Origin: Allacma fusca
Taxonomy: Eukaryota; Arthropoda; Collembola; Symphypleona; Sminthuridae
Direction of reading: 5' to 3'
Length of the DNA: 64,000 bases
NCBI GenBank assembly: GCA_947179485.1
Contig: OX359249.1
Coordinates: 32,102,250-32,166,249 of the forward strand
Part shown: in pieces, positions 1 through 13,700 of the stretch
Numbering within the stretch: the first letter of the stretch is position 1
How the letters are laid out: every line of letters begins with the position of its first letter
The notes under the pieces: model-generated
Databases searched by the model: none
Told to the model about the DNA's origin: nothing
The model's input: the letters and a program-made list of their open reading frames with translations, nothing else
Translations under genes and position numbers: made by a program

Positions 1-510
1 TGGAAAGAAAATCTACCAAACAATATTGAAGTCGAGGTTATAATGAAATTACTCCGAACTTGCCCAACCGAAACGTTTTTCTCTTTTCGAGGTAACATTT
101 ACAGACAAGTAGACGGAAGTCCAATGGGGAGCCCCGTTTCATCAACTCTAGCCGATATATATTTACAATCACTAGAAGACAAACTTATCAAGAATCATCC
201 TCAAATACACTTTTGGGTAGGATATGTAGACCATGTTCTGGCCATTGTAAATAAGAACGAAGTTGAAAACATCTTATACACGATCAATCAATTTCATCCA
301 AACATCCAATTTACAGTAGAAATGGAAACAAATGACCAGATACCTTTTTTTAGATGTTTCTATACATAGACAAGAGGGTAATTCAATTAAAACCGTAAAA
401 AGTATATCGAAAAAAGACATTCGGACGGATATTTACATTACCAATCCTATCATCATCAATCAAACAAAATCTCCGTTTATGATAACTTTATGACACATTT
501 GTAGCTACAA
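1..510 (+). pseudogene. Decayed Penelope-like element reverse transcriptase fragment
   Basis: An open frame runs from the left edge to the stop ending at 369 and encodes part of a reverse transcriptase of the Penelope-like type. Seen directly: a QVDGSPMGSPVSSTLADIYL block typical of these enzymes around 106-165, then a GYVDHVLAIV block around 220-248 where functional enzymes carry Y-x-D-D, so the second catalytic aspartate is histidine. Around 345-350, at a run of T, the frame breaks. The family-like continuation resumes in another frame (FLDVSIHRQEG), and a further shift is needed near 400 to reach HSDGYLHYQSYHHQ at about 417-460. The copy is therefore truncated or continues left of the window, has lost a catalytic residue and carries at least two frameshifts. 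No terminal repeat or GIY-YIG endonuclease part was recognised. The Penelope assignment is from motif recall and is fairly secure; activity is excluded by the lesions. Confidence 0.8.
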
Positions 511-719
511 AAAGCATTACATCGACTGGGATAACTTCAAGTCAGTTATAAAGGAACCAAATCCTTTATAGAGGAAAATTAAAGGTTTAATAATCCAATA
601 AACCGACAATAATCTGATGAACATCAATGATGGTTTTTTTAGATGTTGCATGGAAGCCATTGATGTCACAAATTATAACTACTTTTTAAAGAAAAAGATT
701 CAATCCTCGAAAATTTAAT

Positions 720-3700
720 TGAAAAAAATTTATATATTATCTCTATTGTGCAAATTATCTATCACTGTTAGTACTTGACAATGACAGTCTGTTAGATGTC
801 GAAAATATAAAGCTAACCACGCAAGCCAATGAATGGAATCTATTATAAGTCCATTACTGCTAATTCACATTAGCGGCTAGAATAAAACTGTTTTACTGAC
901 AGACATGGCACAACATCTTCAGATTTATTACAGTGCCCCACTGCACTCCAGCAGCGTTGCTGTTGGCCCAGATGGACTCTTGTCTTATGGTTAGGTAATA
1001 ATTTCAATTTTCCGAAGATATTTCAAATGTCATATAGTTAGTTAGTATTTTTTAAATGGATTGAATCTCTCAATAATCAATATGTTTTCAAAAGTGTCGA
1101 TGAATCCTGTACTTCATTATATATGTGCGTTGGATCAAGCGGAGGCTAGAATAGTACTTATATTCAAGGGTAACTTTTGATATAAAGATCCACGTTGAGG
1201 TTGCTGGAAAAGTAAATCTCTCGATTTTTTCATATCTCCATCCTTTTAAAAATATTTATGCTATGCTATTCAATATTGTTAACAAGTCAAGATATTTGAC
1301 CCATACAACTGGGCACGTGGTGATGTACTAGTTCAGTTTACAAATTAAAATTTGTTAGAAGAAACTGAGCTTCTTCTGCGGGACTGATCTGTCAGGAAAT
1401 AGTTTTCTAAGGAAATAATGTCAGTATAAGGGATTACATACCCCTTCGATTGTGAAATGAAACATAGATGCGAGCGCAATACAAGATTGAACAAAATGTT
1501 TACACTGACTGAACGTCTGGTCGCTTTATCGAGCGAATAATTAAAGCCAATGAATCGTGAACAAGTACCTGTGCTGCTTTGTTCTGCACGTGAGATTCGT
1601 GAAGGACGAAGGAACAGAAGTATTAGTATTCTTGCCCACATTCGGTTCTACAGAAAATAAAAAGTTACTACAAACATTTGAAGCACAACAGCGTACTAGC
1701 TCTACAGCATACAAGAGAAGACCTAAAAGGAGCAGCATTATGCATAGTGGCAAGTGGCAAGAGTACAATATTCTACTTCCCTTTCCGTTGTATAAGCGAT
1801 AGGTGCTTGTATGGGGGAAATTAACGTTATTGTCAATGAGAATGTCCCCAACTATTTTCGCCCCTATAGAGGAGATACACGGGTCTCTTTTGGCCAGCTT
1901 GCACTGTACAAGGACTTGTTTATCATGGGGGATTATTGGTAAATCCATAGGCGTTGGATCTAGAGCACTCGGTTTTATAGCTGATAGGATTACACCGGGT
2001 GGATTAAGCCCGAGGGAATATTACTGAGCTCCTTTTACCAAGCATAAAATTCCAGGTTCGTTCCTGCTGTAGTACTTGATCCAGCTAAACGAGGAAAAAC
2101 CAATTAGTCCAAAATGGTCTCCCTGAACTTGGGTCAAGTTGGCATTTCACACCCTTGAGTACATTGTATTTATTCTCAAGTGCCAAAACAAAAATCAACT
2201 AGTATGTACGTACAGTTTCTCTTGCGTGATTTGTAACTCAGCCTGGTGGAAGGTGGACATGCACGGCATAAATACATCCGTAAGTAGGTAAGATTAAAGT
2301 TAACTGTGGTTAATAAAAGTATAGGCCTACGAGTCCCTGTTTCAAATTAATGCATTCTTATCATAGAATTAATTTTCTGTAGCATTATTTTTAGCTATAT
2401 TAATAGTTTTTATCATGATGATTCCCTTTAGGAACTATCATTTTCTGATATCAGAATTCAGAAATAAGCCAAGTGAAATTGTATTAACCTGACCCGATAA
2501 TATTTAATTTATTTTCTAAAAACTTATGATTTATGAGAACCGTTAGAGACATTTTGAACAATTGGCCAGCAAAGGAAACAAATGTAACTACGCTTTCCTG
2601 GGATACTCGGACCAATCCTTTCCTCAAGCACCGGACTTACTTGCAGTACGATAGAAAAATATTAAACACATGTAACAATGTAATATTCAATTAGAACCAA
2701 CGCTCCGGATCAGGCACTAAAATACATATAAATATATACAAGAAAAACCATGGGTTAGATTGGCCTAAAAGTTTATGTTAAATAAATAAAGGGGAGAAGC
2801 TGATGAAGGAAGACACACAGTTCAACCCCAAATATTTTAAAGAACTAAGGTGGGGCGTGATGCACTTAAACATGATTTCCATGAATAACTTCATATACAT
2901 ACATCACCTTGAAGTCTCGCGTAACACAAAGAATTAAATTCACTTCCGTGAAAAAACATTTGCTTTTAATTTCTAATATAAAATTGCCATACACATTCAT
3001 TGGAATACACCTAATGACATCTTACAACTCTATTTACTCTATTTACATGTTATGTTAGGACAAATGGCTAACTAGTTCTGGATGAAACAGTTGTTTAGTA
3101 ATGAACTATTTCAGTTTTTAAAAGTTTACGATAGCAATCTCAACAAGCACTACAGAAAAGCGATGTCTTGAGTGATGTACAGCAGATGTGATGATGTCTA
3201 TCGTTTGGGAACGTAAAAAGTACGTCCATCTACATTCAATTATTATTTACTTTGAATTACAAGGTCACATACAACTTTAATTTAATTATCTACATTCAGT
3301 GTTAATAATAATTATTGCAAACTAAACAATCACAGCACTTAATTGCGTCAAACTAATTCACTGAATACTACGAATATTAATGTAGGTGAAAATAACAGAT
3401 CCATAGACGGAACCACAAAAGCCATAGTTCCGCACCTAACATCTTGGCCTGACAGAATTTAGTGTTTCAATTTGTCCAGGTGTACACTACAACATGAACC
3501 TCCTTGTTTCAATGATTTAAATTAAAATACAGTAGAAATATTACAAATCGTTCTGCTCATATTTCGTAATTTGACCAAATTCTAGAAATATAAGTTGTTC
3601 ACATATAGTTCTAACAAGGGTTACAAAGACATAGTGTCACATACAAGTGTCGGAAGTTTCTTGTCATAACCGGTTTTTCTATCACTACTGTGACGTTACA

Positions 3701-4777
3701 GAACTGAAGAAATAATAAAATAATTATTCAAAATGTACTTTAATAGCGCACTACGACTTCACTGTAGGTATGAATCTGGACTGCGTTTGAAGAAAGTACC
3801 ACTTCCAATGCTAACATTTTAGCATATTTGAATCCAGAATTCTTCGGGTAAATCCACAAATAAAATTACGAAAGATTTACAAAGCATTGGATACTCATGA
3901 TTAAAACCACGAGCTAGAATGTTTCCTTAATTTTAAGTGAACTTGAAGACGTCTGGGAGTAACATTCGCGGTATTAGAAACTCTATGACTATGCTTAACC
4001 ATCTACATTATATACGAAAAGAATTTCATTATTGCTACTTCAAAACTTTAGCAAAATTACAAAATATGATTTTTCTTCCAGTTTAACTCTGCTATAGATA
4101 TTGTACTTTTATACTATTAGTCGTACATACAAAACCTACAGCAATCAGTAAAATCTGTAACTGCATACATTCAGACTTTTTCAAGGCCAAGTCAAATCTC
4201 CGATGCTTATGGATAGCAAAATCATGTTCATTTCCCCCGAAGTTTACAAATCTGATACTTTCTGAAAAACAGGTCATCATTCGCTCTAAGATCAGTAAAT
4301 TCTTACAAAAAGTACATTTAAGAGTGTAGAGGTCCCAAAGTAGGAACCAATAAGATATCGCTAATTTTGGTAGTACCTTCAATTGAAAATATTACGAATT
4401 TAAAGTAAAAACACTTCACCGCGAATCTGAATCCGCAGTTAACTAAGTTAGTTAGATAGTGTTTCAATTTTTAGCCACATTTTTCAGTGAAAATCTATTT
4501 TCTATAAGATCATCTCTATTTTACACATTACAAATATGTAATTCAGTACTCTAACTTCGTAAGTTCAGGTCCAACGTCACGATTTACGAGAAAAGAAGCT
4601 AAAACTGGTGATATTGAAGCCCAGCACTCTTTAGTTGAGTCTTCACTTCATTCATTGGAATAGCTACACCATTAACAATATGAAATACATTTTCGTACCA
4701 AGTACACACGCCCTTAAACTATTGATTTAGCATTTTTTCGGTCCATATACCACGTGACAGTCTTCAGGATCCACAAT
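720..4777. other. Gene-poor flank downstream of BNIP3 (possible 3' UTR at the right end)
   Basis: No gene could be supported here. The part nearest 4777 must include the 3' UTR of the minus-strand BNIP3 gene, but I could not fix its polyadenylation site. Plus-strand TTTATT, which is AATAAA on the minus strand, occurs at 2508-2513 as one distant option. Several overlapping reading frames between 1345 and 2030 lack splice support and family similarity. A short ATG-led stretch at 905-991 reads as 29 codons and is too short to call. Confidence 0.5.
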
Positions 4778-7700
4778 TCAAGGGTACTGAGAAATAACAG
4801 CACTACGACGGCTTATCCACAAACTGAAAATAAAATTACATCCCATAAGCTCACTTAGACTAACGTAGGAATCACTAAATTTATTACTACAAAATGTACT
4901 TGACTAAACAAGTAAAAGAGTTACGCAAAATCATTTGATTATCTTACCCTATTCCGGCTCCCAACAAAAGAGACAAGAAATTAGAAAGAAATAACGTATA
5001 GACCATTTCTTTACAGAATATGCTCTTTCCTTCAATTTTTGTTTTCCGAAAGCCTACTTTTGCATTCTTTCCGTTTTCCTCAGTTCTGGAATATCACAAA
5101 ATCAAAAGAACAAAATTATTGAAAAGTATTGTATTTATAGCTGTATATTAATCATGCATGGCATACTTTGACGGTCTGTCACAACGAGCATTCCAATAAT
5201 TTATGATCCACTCTTTCGACCCCTCAGACTCCTGCAAGACGAGTAACAATGGTCAAGTGAAACTGCAACCCCATTATTTCTATAATACAATAATTGCCTT
5301 CGAAGACACCATTATTACAAAATATACTGTACAGCTAATTATAACACACCGAATGAGGTCTAGAGTCTAGTCAACAAGTCAACTATAATATTAGCACCAA
5401 TAAAATATGTCTACATTTAGTAAAATTAGTACCACGATAACTGTGCTTGATATAATCACCACTTTGAGCCCAATAATGATAAAAACAAATTCTTTGAAGC
5501 TAGCACGATAATCTTTCTGTCTAATTATTAAGAATGCCCTCCAAAATATTGCAGCCAATATTGACACTCATTTTATCCTTCTGCAATGACAAGCTACGGC
5601 TAAATTTTCACAATCATGGGACGAATTCTTTTACGAAACTTATACAATGTTTTGACTAATTGTCAGATGTGAGCAGTAGTGTACATACAAAGCACGTGCG
5701 ATAAAATCAGTGGTAGTGGTAGACATGGTTTTTATATTAAAGCTATCCCGGCATTTTATAAACTCCGGCAATACAAATGTCAATACGTTCTGATTTTCGA
5801 TCAGGACGGCTTCTAACGTTATCAAATAGCATGTTACAGAAAAAGATCTTTTCAAACGTTTTAATTAAATAACAGCAAAGTCCAGAATACATTATGTAAC
5901 AAATTTCCGGCTTTGTTCAGGAGAACTGGGAGAAGTAAGAGAAAGTCATCATCACGATCCATTAAAATACCCAAAAGGCCGAAAAGAGCGTCCGCTACTG
6001 AGTGTATGTCAAAGTTATTTAACAATATGGTACCTTATTGATAAAAATTCCCTTTAATTCTTCATCTTCATTTGACAATTCCGTGTTGGGACTATTCGGG
6101 GGTGATTTTGGTCTAGATTATAAAAAACATGTTAACATTGTTAACCTTTGTACACTTAAACATTTTATTGAATCAGTAAAATGAAGCACAAACTGTTTTA
6201 ATATAGTTAGACATTTGAACATACGACATAGAACTTACGATTCGCACCGGCTTCCACGTAGGGACGAAGCAAGTGAAACTCGGGCAGAAGAATGATTACT
6301 CTCCCGCTGAGCCTCTTTTAGCAATCTCAAATACTCCTCCCCAATGTGTGAGGCCAACTGTCCCGAAAAAGCCACGCTAGCGATGGGACTTCCATTGACA
6401 AGACCGACGGCAGGAACTGCAACTGGAGTAACTCTGCCAGAGTTAACTCCAATATCCACCCATGATTCTGTGCAAGAAAAAGCAATTTCTCTTTAATGAT
6501 AATTCTAGCATTTGTCTAAAGGAATTTAAATGAAAATAACAACATCGTTTGTTGTCACCAGTTTCCCCATAAATACTTCTTGCATTCATTTCTACATCAT
6601 GTACATACATAACAGTTGGAATGGGTTCCCTGCTCTAAATGTTCTACTCTTAAGGTAATATTTTTCACGGAAGAATTTAAAACTTGATTGTGGGGATAAC
6701 AAATTATTTATTACATATTGAGAGAAAGTTTAACGATAACAATTAATCTGCGTAGAATAATCTCATATTATGTAACAAATGCGCCATAATGTAGGAAAAT
6801 GTATCCAAAATAATGCTTAATTACTAAATAATATTTAACTGGCATATTAGATGCCCCCTAACTTCTTCCCTCTTATTCATTTCTCCAGTGTCGCTGTTTA
6901 AAGTGATTACACGACATTATATCAATCTATTGCCCCGTTTTGTATTGCCTCCTTGCGTTTTACGTATCTCTGGTAACATGCCATGCCTCTATGTACTTCC
7001 CAACAAAAATTAGTACAACAGGGAAGTATTATTCCCAAAATCTACCAAGGAAGTAAAGCCGTCGCACGAATCCTAAACAAACAAGATCTCATTTTTACTT
7101 CAATGACGATATAACGTGGAACGTGTTACCAAATTGGGTTTCAGGTACAAAAATACTGGTACTGACACGAACTACCCAACATACATAATGGGCAATCTTC
7201 GACTTCAAAAGCAGTTGAAAAGCAACTTATCAAATAGAACAGTGCTCATGATAGACAACACAAATCCTACTTTGTACGAATGCACAAACGGTTCCCTTTC
7301 AGGGCAGGAGATAAGCAAGGCCGCAAGAAACAGTATTATAGTATTATGTTACTTTATGAGACTCTCTCGCACATTTGAGTGTGCCCAACATGAACAAGAC
7401 ATGCGGGTCGATTATAAAAATTGAACGCATGACATCTCTTATTAGAGTCAAATAAAGGTGATGGTTGGCGTTAATTGCTATTTTCCTGAAGTTACACACC
7501 CACTAACCCTACCGAATCTGAAGTATGTTTACATCCATCTTTTCCAAAAATAACGGATCAGGAAGTGTACGAAGATGTATTTGAATGGACAGGCGACAGG
7601 CATCTACAACTATAACAACTTATGTTTAGTAATTACTCTACACACACAGATGTAAATACACATAGCATACAGTTTGTATGCATTAAAACGTTCACACAAT

Positions 7701-10700
7701 GTAAATTAAAACTGCCTTCATTCAATATCTACTTAGTACTTATTAAAGCACTTCGACTTTACGATCAAAAATGTGTTCAATGTACCTTTTCCTCGTAATT
7801 ACAACTGTAAAGTAAGTGCTAAGTATACAACTGCTTGTGATACTCGACGCATTGCATTTAACGAGCATTTGATTGGGTCTGTGAAGGAGCAATAAATGCT
7901 ATGACACTAGTTCCAATTAAGGGTAGCATATTCAGCACCCATCCTCAACTGTTACTACCCAATTAAGGTTAAATAAAATCCGATCGACCACCCATTTTAA
8001 AGCTACCCATGTAAAAGATTTAATGATATCTGGTAATTGGTAACTCTGGGCCTGAAAACAGTTGAAATTAATTTTTTTTAATTTTAGAATCCTTAGTTGT
8101 TAGCTAAAGAAATACTTTGCCCATTGCCGTATTGTGGTTAGCCGTTATAGTCAAATTAAACCCAACATCACACTGCATCAAATCATCCGTTTTTTAAGGT
8201 CTGTGAAAAGGTGGGGGGAATGATATAAATATTTTAATACTCGTTAAAAAAACAAGTATAACATACATCCTGTCTCCCAGTACTGGAATTAAGCGCAGCA
8301 TGACTCCCTTAAACGTGAAAACAAATGCCAGAATACAACATGCATGTAACTGGTTATGTGAATACAATTCCGAAATTAAAAGCCACAAACCAGCAAAGAA
8401 ATGCAAGTAGTGCAAAACTGAATCAGGATCAGGAGACAGTTGTTTCTGCGTGCTACTGGAACAGCTGTTATTGTCATTTATGGCTCTTGGCTTCTGTTTA
8501 CAGCCAAAATTTTAACTAGGTGGGAGTGGTTTTTGTGTCTTGTGTCATACAAGCCTGACTATAAAACACATCGCTTGAAGGAGTCAAAAAAGTAAATAGC
8601 CAAATCAATGGAAAATTTCTCAGATTTAGAAATATGTGTATACCCATTACTTGACTTTCATATTTAAAATACTCCATCCTCCCAGCAGTTGCGAACACAT
8701 GACAGTAATTAAAGTACTTTAATGGTACTCGTTAATAATAATAAAAATACTCACACAATTTACAAAATTAAGAATTGTAGGATCAAACATTTACAAGTTC
8801 TTGTATAATACCACGTTACTGAATATAATGCCTTCATGTTTACATGTTTTGCAACGATTATTTATACTTCTTTACGGTCATGTAAAGTTGCACGTAGTTA
8901 CAAGTGAGAAAGGCTACATGACTAGGCTTGTACGCGAGACACACACGCACATATGAGAGGCTACAATAATAATAATTCAAATAAGTAATTCCGACTTGCT
9001 CAGTTACCCCCAGTCACCACACTTTTCCACTAGCACGTGTAATTTTATTACAACTGAGCAAATATAGACCTGCATGGATGCATATGTACCTACCTTGGAA
9101 GAAATTATGGAACGTTTCCATAATTTCTGTTTCTATGTATATGTATTGCGTTGTTCGCGTTAATTTTGCGCGTTGCATAAACATATATGCTGTATTTAAT
9201 TCCCTTCTATACTTTCTTAATCTTTATCCAACGGAATCTCCATATACATACACCAACGCAAGATTTCTCAACCCTAAAATAAGAAAAATCAGGTTTCAAA
9301 CATGCTGAGACAGAAGCTCAAAGAACCAATAATTCAAGCAATTAACAAATCAATGAATCAAACGATTCATACATTGCAATCTCCATCCATACGGAAAGTT
9401 AGGAAAATAACTTATAATTGCAGACTACTTTTGTAGGCGTTTTCGGATAAGAGCTATTTACGTAGATAAATATTTTCCACAAATCTTCCGCAGGTTGGAA
9501 CATCACTACAAAAAACATTATTATTTATATAAATTCGTTGGAAACTACCAACATAATTTTACATACTTACATGGAGACATTATTAACAAAACTACACTGA
9601 ACTCCTCACAAACTTTGTGAATGTATGTATATATATATATGTATGTACATCAGAAGTTACAACAAGAATAATAATTCCCTGGTGGAAGATAAGCAGTTCT
9701 ACTTTTAATCAGCAGCGGGATGTATTTATTGAAGAAATTACATGCACTGAAGATTGGCATATGAATTAACGATAAATAAAATAGCCAGCTGCTTCAATAG
9801 CTTCCACTGTAAGAGACGGCACCACATAAACGTCCATCCAGATGACAGTTCATTGACACACTATAGAGCTGATGAATAATTTCTAATAAAAACGCCTTTA
9901 CACTTGTCACATCAGTGCTTCATCTATTTTTACGTTTAATCATTAGTCGGAATACTTTTAGGCTCCGATATGCCTGTCCATAGTCCATGTCCATAACCTA
10001 TCCATACATACATATGTACATAACATGCACACACATACACCTTCTGCCTCCTGCAGCTTTTTTACCCTCTCTCCACCCAATGTGCACAAATAACACTACA
10101 AGAGTTCCTTTGCAGTACTCACGACTCCCACTGACTAAATACACAAACACCCTTTTACATTGTACTATTTACCTATACATGGCTGTTACATACGTGGAAC
10201 ACACATACTATTAACACACAAAAATATGTGTGAAACAGACCATGTAACTTAAAACCACCTATATAGATGGTTGAAAATTTAAGTAGAACATAAACACTAC
10301 AGGAAATATTCAGCTGTTTAGAAGACATTACACTTTTACTTCTTATCATGCATCCGGTTCATGCTCACTCACTGTCAGTGTAACCATCATCGTTATTTCC
10401 CTCCTGGCAGACAAATGATGTCGTTTGATTTGACACGTAAATTCACTTGCACCATTTGTGCTGATCAACTCCCGCTACTCAACTTGTGCAGTAGATTTCG
10501 TCATCTGTTATATTACAGAAAAAATTGCGAGGTCCGAGGAAAAATAATCACGTTGTTGACTTCAAGGGCATTTACATTAATAATTCAAGCGACTATTGGA
10601 GGCATTCCTGAGAAACAAGCAACGGAATAGAAGTATGTACACGAGTCACGTATACAATAATCAGAGGTTATGTGCATGCCAATAAATAACATTACATATA

Positions 10701-13700
10701 CATACGCACATGCATAGATACACAAACATACTTTACACCAACTATACTGTAGTGTAGTCTGTGTAGTGTATAGCTTATATAAATCTACGGAAAAAAACAG
10801 ATTTCCAAGCAGGTCGGCTCTTTGGAACTGTAATAGTAAAAGTTTAAGTGGCAGTGGAACTTTTTATGTACAGATATAACAACACACCTTTAATTATGCG
10901 CGTAAAAACAAAACGCACTCATATTCATTTTAAGTACAATTAGATATAAAATACAAAATTATTGTTCCGCTCCGTAGTGTTTATCAATAATTTACTGACA
11001 GAGAGATAAGGATATATATGTTCGTTCACAGTTTAGATGCGAATGCTTTGTATATTCGCCAGATCATCAGGAGATCTGAGTAATTACTTGCGTCATGTCC
11101 GCATGTATACACTGAGGTACTGTGCAAACAGAAAAGGTAATTCAACTTGAACCCAGACTTGGAATTCGGGTAAATATTATTACATACACGACTAATGTAA
11201 ATAAAAACTTAAATAGCTTGATCCTAATAAAGACCATACTTAAGGACACAAACTTTCGCAATACAGTGCAATTAGGCTTGGGGCTTACGTGTTCGCAAAT
11301 AGAATTTCATTATCAAGGTTGTTTATTTACATGCCCACAGTATCTGGATCTTAAACTTCCTTGTAAGTACAAAACAAAGTACATACCATTACTGCTATGT
11401 TGTAGGAAAAATGTGGGAATTAGTCATGCAATAAGGCTAGTATACGAGTACTTTCACATAATTTAAACTGTACACGCAAGCCTTTATTCATCCAGCTACT
11501 ATATGTACGTTAAATGCGATTTACAAATGAAGCACGCTAAGAATTCCACATGTGTATCTAAATATAAAAGCACTTGAGTAGAAATTAACTGTGCTGACCA
11601 CTCCATGATTTTATATAAACCATGCTATGTTACTGACTCTCGTAGAGATGTATTTTCATAAAATTTTTACCACTCCTAAATTAAGTGTGGGCCTGAATGA
11701 TCATTGAAATAGCTTTCACAAATGCACAGATGACGGAGGCTTTCATGAAGACATATGTACATTTGTATGTTTAAATATCCTTTGTTTAGGATCCCCCACT
11801 ATCGATAAGCAAAGTGCATTAATGCATTCAATTGACTGAAGGAAAGTAGAGTCTATTCTCACAGCCGAGACGAATTGTGTTTCAGCTTTTTTCCTCACAA
11901 AAACACGCCCTTTTCTTCTTACTTCCCTCACAAGTCACAGATTTGAAAAAAAAACAACAGACGTCAAGGAAAAATTCATGCAAGTAATTACAGTTTGGTG
12001 TGGAACTGACTTTAATTCCTCGATCATTGGAGTAGGTTCGTTCAATGGTTTGAAAATTAATCAAAATATTGTTTCTTTACACAATCTATTGAAAGCAGTA
12101 TGCAATTCTTTATACACAGCCAGAATTTAAAAAAAAACACGAAGTAAATACTGAAGACTCGTTAAATCCAATATTTCCCAGTATAAAATTTAATTTGCCT
12201 GATATAAACAGTTATCTCCTACTCCTGCACCAGTACCAATTCGTATATTACTGCGTGTGATTACAAATATAAATAACTGCATGAGCATTGTTTTACATGG
12301 ACAATACACCGTTCACTTCCGTTCCATTCCCATACTGAGTCACTGAGTCCCGAAAATCCCAAGTACGCAATACGGGAGTACGATCGCGGTGTTTTCGCAA
12401 GAATCAAACACCGAAGTAAGTTTCCATCATCAAAACCAAGGACAACATCAATGATGTGAACGTCCTTATAACTGAAGTTGGTGGAAGAAAAATTAAGACT
12501 TTAACTATGTAATCCACACACGAGCTTAATCTTAAAAATTATGCAAAATGAAGTATTTTAGAGTCTAAAAAAATATCTGAAACGCTATCCATGTAAAAGC
12601 TGCCCCATGAGGTACTAAAAACTCCCCTAAAAGGTGCTTCAGAGTCAATGTTCTTTGTCATTGGATTTTATGTCGTAGGTATAACACAAAAATATAAACA
12701 AAGGATTAATACTCACGCTATTCCCGACTCACAACACAACTTTACATACTCCAACCTCCCATAGAATCAAGTTCAAAATTGAATGCGCAAGCTAAGTTGC
12801 TAATTATACATTTGCACGTATGCACTGGATGGTGGTAAGTTTATGTGTGAGTCCCCTCTAGAAAAATGAACACGAGTAGGAAACATTTATATATCTGAGA
12901 CAAAGGCGCAAATAATTTGGAAGTGTTTGCATACATCTCATAAATATTCTCTACGTTCATGCCTTCCACAATAATAAAGACGGCGAATAAAAATACAATG
13001 TTTACGTATGCAATTCAGTCTCCAGTGCTATCATTAAAGGTACGGTCATGGACTCATGATAGATACTGATACTTGGTCTGTTATTAGCACATGACATCTG
13101 GATTTCCACAACACATTGCGCAATTCGTTGCTATACGAACAAGTTCGCAAAAGCAAAGATATATATCCCACCAAACCACTGACGCCATTCATGTGCGTCT
13201 CTGCCCAACCTGGAACGGTTCACAACAGTAAATAATGTAATGACCAATGCCAAAATTCCGACTCAAATTTTCCCAAGAAAATGAAAACACATCAATTCTC
13301 CCTGAATACTACGGAGTAACCCAGAAAATTCAAGTGTACTAACTTCAGGCAAGACAAAAAAAAACAACCTGAACGGTACATTCAAATATCTCTAATTTTT
13401 GTTCCTACATGCGATTCATTCTTCCCACATATACCTACATAGCTCGTATCTCAAATCACAAAATAAACGCTCCCCCCACATTCACAATTCTCACTCCTCT
13501 CATACGTTCATTGATGAGCAAGCATACAAGAATTCAAATATTTTAAAAGTTTTACACTTTCATTATCCCGTAACCATGACCTGTAATATGACTGTACGAT
13601 TGTTTTTACAAAAGTAAAGGGGCAGATCTTTTGTTACATACATCTCAAAAAGCATAAATACAAGCTATCCCATACATTTCAAATAGCTCCCAGCACTTAT

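Noticed and set aside
1803..2027. Plus-strand frame containing SPTIFAP and RALGFIADR, recalling the start of WDR36/Utp21
   Set aside because: The pieces do not join by a GT-AG intron in phase and nothing downstream continues the family sequence; probably coincidence.
7116..7424. 102-codon plus-strand frame in BNIP3 intron 1
   Set aside because: No conserved motif, no splice signals suggesting a gene, and length within chance for this AT-rich DNA.
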